NCBI GenBank assembly: GCA_039583875.1
Contig: CM077162.1
Coordinates: 58,448,822 to 58,512,821, forward strand
Source of the DNA: Platanthera guangdongensis
Lineage: Eukaryota > Streptophyta > Magnoliopsida > Asparagales > Orchidaceae
DNA: 64,000 nucleotides
Direction: 5' to 3'
Part shown: in pieces, positions 59,501 to 64,000 of the stretch
Position numbering within the stretch: position 1 is the stretch's first letter
How the letters are laid out: the number at the start of each line of letters is the position of its first letter
Position numbers and translations under genes: made by a program
Notes under the pieces: generated by a model
The model's database searches: none
Told to the model about the DNA's origin: nothing
The model's input: only the letters and a program-made list of their open reading frames with translations

Positions 59501-59901
59501 CGTTCAAGGGTGTCTCGCAGGTGTTGCGTTTGAAGAAGCTAAGCCCGAGGTACCTTGGACCATTTGAGGTTCTGGAGCGGATTGGCGAAACAACTTATCG
59601 ATTGAGGCTATCAGTGGAGATAAGTGGTCTACATGACGTATTCCACATATCGGCCTTGCAGAAGGCTGTGCAAGAGCCTTCACAAGTGATTGTGGTCGAT
59701 CAAGTGCTGGTTGATAATGGGTTGACAATGAAGATCAAGCCCGTTCGCATTAAGGACTCGGAAGTCAAGCGGTTACACAACAAAGAGATCAGGATGGTCA
59801 AAGTCCATTGGGACAATTGCGGTCGGGAGGAGCTTTCTTGGGAGCGAGAGCAGGCCATGCTTGAGGAGTACCCGGAGTTTTTCCACTCAGGTACCGTTTA
59901 A
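56530..59901 (+). pseudogene. pol: Tekay-like protease-pol polyprotein, plus-strand copy
   Basis: Protease keeps its active site (ALFDTGASHSFLS, near 56560). Reverse transcriptase starts near 56948 and keeps the catalytic box FIDD ([12 protein letters not shown], about 57540-57580). RNase H follows (NDASGSGLG, where family S is N). Integrase at 58495-59304 keeps SDRDGQF and QTERVNRTME but reads MNFVHG where the relative has MDFVHG, so its first catalytic aspartate is lost. The chromodomain-like end is at about 59700-59890. Stops include TAA 57178-57180, TAG at 57671, 58456, 58480, 59425 and 59479, and TGA at 59302; the frame also shifts near 56935 and 57860. Confidence 0.9.
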
Positions 59902-59945
59902 GTTTTGTTTTTATCTTTCCTTTATATAATTTCGAGACAAAATTC

Positions 59946-59963
59946 TTTTAAGAGGGAGAGAGT
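59946..59963 (+). promoter_or_regulatory. Polypurine tract of the plus-strand Tekay copy
   Basis: TTTTAAGAGGGAGAGAGT lies directly before the 3' LTR and corresponds to the tract at 46490-46505 of the relative. Confidence 0.75.
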
Positions 59964-62045
59964 TATAACGCCCGAAAACTCAAAAGAACGACGGGAGGCG
60001 TTTTGAGTCAAGTTTGGAACTTGGTAGGGGTCATACGGCCTAGGACACGGGCGTGTCGCAGTGGCGTGTCATGCTCGGGTCGACGATCTCGTCGAGAGGT
60101 CGACGAATTTGGAGTCGACGATCATCGAGCAGCGAACACGGCCTGAGACACGGGCGTGTGCCAGGTCGTGTCCTTCACGGGGTGAAGGCCGGACTGTGTC
60201 GTGGGAGACACACGATGTTAGGACACGTGCGAGTACAGGTAGACATGGGCATGTCAGATGTGACATGGGCGTGTCGAGGACCCGTGTCCCTTGCGGGACG
60301 GTTTTGTTCCGGTGTCGATGGAGGAACAGGCCTGTCAACACGGGTGTGTACTGGATGACACAGGCGTATCAATACAGACACGGGCATGTCGAGATCCCGT
60401 GTTCTTTTCGGGACGCGTCGGTTTCGATGGCTAATGGGGAACATGGCCTTGGACACGGGCCTGTCACAAGCCGTGTTCGGCCCAGGTTTTGGATTTTAAG
60501 TCTGAATCGTGGCCGTCCGTTTCCTTATTTTGGGATCTAACGGCTTGGGGCTATTCCTGCTGGGTTATACCCAGGAATACGGTTTTAAAGCCTTCATTTC
60601 TTTCAACCAATCTCTTTCTAAAGTTCTAGAGAGAGGGGAGAGCAAGTAGGAAGAAGGGAGATAGATCCGGCTGCCGACGGAGCTTCGGAGCCCCAAATCG
60701 CGAGCCGACTTCGGATCTACGGAGGCGAGGACATTGCTGTGCTTTTCATCCTTATAGATTTCCATGGCGCCAAAGAGGAATGCTAGGGTAATGATTCTCA
60801 TCCTAGGACATGTGAAGTCCTCTTTTCTTTGCATAGGAAGCCCGCTCTAGCGAGTTTGCGGTGAGTTTGAGGCGTTCCTTCGGGTTGACATGAATAGTCC
60901 CCATTGTTTAGCATGTAGAGTCCGTAATCCAGAAACAGACATAGGCATGATGTGTGAAGCCTACCCAGACAAGTTGGTCTGGATCGGTGATGTTGCATTG
61001 CATGAATGGCCGGAGAAGACTCCGTGCAGATGTTTGTTTTTCGGATTTTATACGCGGTAGATTGCAACAGGGAGCCTTGGGGACTAACTCCAAGGTGCAC
61101 CTGGAAAACTAGGCAGATGCGTGATTCTGCCATCTTGGTGGCCTGGGAGCCAACTTGCACATAACCGGGTTATGTGAAGTGTGTGATCGGTTTGGGACTC
61201 GGGGAAGTTTGACCCGCGCCCATGTCTTAAGGTGACAGGGCGGTGTGAGCAACGAGTTATGCAGAACCGTACCCGCTCTATGTCGTTCGGTAAAGAGACC
61301 TAACGGTACTTGGCACTTGCCGTTGGTATAGATGGAGTGTCTTAGGTAGTGGCCAGAAAGTCCAAATGCTCACGAGAAATTGTCGTCCAAGGGGCGGTGG
61401 TGAGACAGTGGACTTTGACCGTGTTCACCGTGAATGTGCCCTGAGAGCACGGGGTGTGTGGCCGTGCGTGCCTACGCCTGTGATAAAGTGTTTTTACACT
61501 ATACTGCTTGGTTATGCTAACAAAGTGCAGGGAAGGAGCATCGGCACCCCGAGTTTGTGGGTGGGATCGTTATAATTTGGTCAGCATAGCTGACCGTTGC
61601 TTTTGTTTGCCACCGTGCGGTGGATTGTTGCTTGCAGGTGCAGCGGAGCCAAGTGGTAAATAACAGGCAAAAGCGCTTATTGCTGAGCTGGCCCTCGAAG
61701 GCCTAATTTGAATGTTTACTTGTATTATTCATGTATGACCAGCCTGCATGCCGAGATTTGGAAAACATTATAATTTGAGTAAACTCTTGTAAGGCCATAA
61801 GGCCATGTACTTGTGTATTGTATGTTATTCCTGTTGGGTTTTGTAGTGGACATTCATGCTGTTCGCTGGGTTCTTTTTTAATTGCAACCTTTAAATCACT
61901 TCTGCTAGAATGTACTCTGTATAGGACGTTGATTCTTAGTTGGATGGTATCCATTGAGTAACCTCCCGGCCTGTCTTTGGTATATGGCGTCGGGCCCCGG
62001 CCAGACCTACTACTATATGCTATGCGACGGATAGGGGGTGTTACA
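59964..62045 (+). repeat. 3' LTR of the plus-strand Tekay copy
   Basis: 2082 bp. It opens TATAACG where the 5' LTR has TGTAACG, so the terminal TG has changed to TA. ACACGGGCGTGTC-type words lie at 60045-60475; TCGACGA words at 60079-60125. Confidence 0.92.
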
Positions 62046-62050
62046 CCTAA

Positions 62051-62712
62051 CCTTCCTACATCAGACAACAACATAGTTCTAGCAGCAACAACATGCAACA
62101 ACAACAACACCAAAGGCACAATAGATAGCACAAAACTTCTGAAGATGATCAACCGGATAAAGAATCTCCTGAAAGGTCTCTTTCTCTAGTTTGTGATCCA
62201 GAAATGGACCCCAACTCCAGAATGGCCAGATTTCAAGAATTAATAGCTCTTTCCCCGATCAGAAAAGCAAAGGAAGAAGGACAAGACACCTCACATTATA
62301 CTGCCATGACCTCCTACAGAAAGAAAGAGCTAGACAAATACCAGGTACATAATATCTTTAATGCGATGCTTATATGTCATTACATCCAGAATCAGTTGTA
62401 CCAAGAGCTTCCTCTGTGACAATCCTTTGAGTAAGTGACATGAAGATGACAAAACTGCAAACTGCATATCCCAAAAGATAAATCATCTTCACCAGACCAG
62501 CTTCAGATGAATAAAAGAAGGATGACTCAAAGAAAGCCTGAACGATTTTTCTTTCTATATTTTTGATTAAAACTATTATCTGTTATTTGTTATTCACAAG
62601 GCACAGTTGTTAATATCTGCTAAACAATATTAAATTCTGTCAGATATCTTTTATGCAATGTGATTTTCCTTTTTCTGTTGTTCATAGTGACCTCACCCAA
62701 ATAGGGGGAGAT
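62051..62712 (+). other. 3' end of the SIRE interior and polypurine tract
   Basis: Remnant of the 3' reading frame (Asn/Thr/Lys-rich, to about 62189; then 62204-62419, MDPNSRMARFQELIALSPIR onward), an AT-rich untranslated part, and the tract AAATAGGGGGAGAT (62699-62712) just before the 3' LTR. This tract is typical of copia elements. Confidence 0.7.
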
Positions 62713-63092
62713 TGTTGGATCCCGAGTTTGGATTTGGGCTAGGTTTACAATTAGGTTATTGAACCTCCATATATATCCTAGGGTAAAATTGTTAGTTCTA
62801 AGGTCTAGGTTAGTCTAACTAGGTTAGACAAACTTTGATCCAGCCCTCACAAGAAATCAGAGATCCAGACTTAGAAGAAATGCAGTCTTTAAGAGCTCAG
62901 AGAATCAGTTCGAAGTTCTTCGAACTCAGCTCGATGATCATCGATCGTAGATCGACGAACTCAGAGTCCTTACTCTGACCTGAGCTCAATGAACTTGGAG
63001 CTCAGGTCGACGATCCTCCCTCTTCTCTCAAGTTCTCTGGTCGATGAAATCCTATCTTAGGTCGATGAACTTGGAGCTCAGCTTTGACAGTC
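62713..63092 (+). repeat. 3' LTR of the SIRE-like element, truncated by an inverted insertion
   Basis: Matches 15308-15690 base for base apart from scattered changes, including the TCGACGA cluster (62930-63067), and stops abruptly after GACAGTC. Confidence 0.9.
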
Positions 63093-64000
63093 TGAAAGAG
63101 CAACTAGATCTGATATACTCTAGAGGGGGGGTGAATAGAGTATATGGTGCTTTAAAAACTTTTGCAAACTTTTACAATAATTATTGTAATATGTGTGAGC
63201 AGGGAAGCAGAAATAAATCTAATCACAGTACTAAGCTATGCAAAAACTAAGCACAGAAAAATAAAGGAAAGAAACAAAAAGAAAGCAAGCCAAAACCAGA
63301 TGACACAAGGGAATATAGTGGTTCCCCAAACTTGGGTACATCCACTCTTCTACCACCCTAGGTAGGAATCCACTGCAGGATGAGTTGATCAGGTGTCCTA
63401 GGCACCAATGAGCTTTTGATAAGGTGCTCAAAAACCAAAGCAGATTTTTTGATCAGGTGTCTTGCCACCAATGAGCTTTTGACAAGGTGCTCAAAAACCA
63501 GATTCAAACTTTTGAAGGGAGTTTGAAAAACCCTTTACAGAGTGGGGGTGAGAGAGTGATGGCAGTCTTCTCTTTCTCGACCAACTGAGAAGACTATGTG
63601 GATTGATGTCAAAGCTCCCCCTGAATCCTTGAGATCTTCAGGAAGAAGAGCTTTGCTGAGGGTGATAGGCCTTCAAGGATAGAACTCCAGCAATAGATGG
63701 TTTCAGCAAGCTGAAATGTTGAGTGTCTGGAGTCTTGAAATGATGTTGGCCTTGAACACTTTGAGAGCTGAAGAGATCTGAAGATTGTTTAGAGAGCTTG
63801 ATCTCTTTGAATGAATGTTCTTCAGAATTCTTTTTGACAGAAGATTTTTTTGAGTATATTTCTGTATTCTGTATTGTGTGTATTCTTTCTCCTGGTTGGT
63901 ATGGATTCAAAAAAACATTCTGTCTTTTATTCTCTGTTCCAGAATAGAATATCATTCTCTGTCAGGGATAGCCGTTGGTCTGCATTGATTGCATCCTTAA
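63093..64000 (-). repeat. Inverted LTR of a SIRE relative, cut by the window edge
   Basis: It starts TGAAAGAGC on the plus strand. On the minus strand its sequence parallels the end of the SIRE 5' LTR: ACTCTATTCACCCCC near 63130, the complement of CCCAAACTTGGGTACATCC at 63323 onward, and GGGGGAGCTTTGA near 63620. It therefore represents a related LTR inserted in reverse. The frame at 63638-63955 is LTR sequence, not a gene. Confidence 0.8.

Larger units (their letters stand above)
43703..62045 (+). mobile_element. Tekay-like chromovirus (Ty3/gypsy), plus-strand copy
   Basis: The 5' LTR is 43703-44280 plus 53587-55090 (578 + 1504 = 2082 bp), split by a minus-strand relative. The 3' LTR is 59964-62045 (2082 bp). 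Flanks CCGAA (43698-43702) and CCTAA (62046-62050) match at four of five bases. The primer-binding site follows at 55094 and a purine tract precedes the 3' LTR. Gag, protease, reverse transcriptase, RNase H, integrase and a C-terminal chromodomain read on the plus strand. The equal summed LTR lengths confirm the reconstruction of the nest. Confidence 0.92.
15308..63092 (+). mobile_element. SIRE-like Ty1/copia retrotransposon expanded by nested insertions
   Basis: Direct repeats starting TGTTGGATCC at 15308 and 62713 are the two LTRs. A degraded tRNA-Met primer-binding site follows the first, and a purine tract (AGGGGGAGAT) precedes the second. Between them, on the plus strand and in copia order, lie gag, protease, integrase, reverse transcriptase, RNase H and an extra 3' reading frame, all interrupted by three large insertions (17957-31558, 38262-43423, 43703-62045). 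The long LTR, long gag with a coiled-coil tail and additional 3' frame fit the SIRE/Maximus lineage. The 3' LTR is broken at 63092 by an inverted relative. Left target flank is CCTCT (15303-15307); the right one is outside the window. Confidence 0.9.

Overview
This window is a stretch of plant nuclear heterochromatin made almost entirely of transposable elements. I found no bacterial signals (operons, ribosome binding sites, CRISPR) and no host gene I could defend. The plant assignment rests on several LTR-retrotransposon lineages typical of angiosperms (SIRE-like and small-LTR Ty1/copia, Tat and Tekay-like chromovirus Ty3/gypsy, a TRIM, a gag-only element), on primer-binding sites complementary to initiator tRNA-Met, on short GT-AG introns and on Tourist-like MITEs. 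The species cannot be named from the sequence.

Layout. 1-7508: a gag-only LTR element on the minus strand (491-6512) inserted in the leader of an older small-LTR copia element. 7898-13515: a Tourist-like MITE, a solo LTR with a perfect ATAAG duplication (8113-8952), a second probable solo LTR (9344-10625), a second MITE, and a 1.8 kb terminal-inverted-repeat element filled with a ~19-bp minisatellite that reverses orientation. 13972-15307: an LTR fragment cut by the next element. 15308-63092: one SIRE-like copia element expanded to about 48 kb by insertions.

Inside the SIRE-like element are four independent insertions: a Tat-lineage gypsy on the minus strand (17957-31558, duplication GAAAC) carrying two plus-strand antisense genes with introns; a gag-less copia on the minus strand (38262-43423, duplication AAAAG), itself split by a 525-bp TRIM (39910-40434, duplication ACAAG); a Tekay-like gypsy on the plus strand (43703-62045), whose 5' LTR is split by a minus-strand copy of the same family (44281-53581); and, in the 3' LTR, an inverted LTR of a SIRE relative (63093 to the window end).

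The proteins are gag, protease, integrase, reverse transcriptase and RNase H fragments, nearly all broken. Many stops are TAG where the family has CAG or TGG, as expected from decay of methylated cytosines. The observations I find most unusual are: a TCGACGA/TCGTCGA palindromic motif clustered in four unrelated element families; the orientation-switching minisatellite element; the TRIM with only 30 bp between its LTRs; a gag-protease intron in the Tekay-like family; and the spliced antisense genes of the Tat element. Boundaries were found by reading repeats by eye; no database search was possible.
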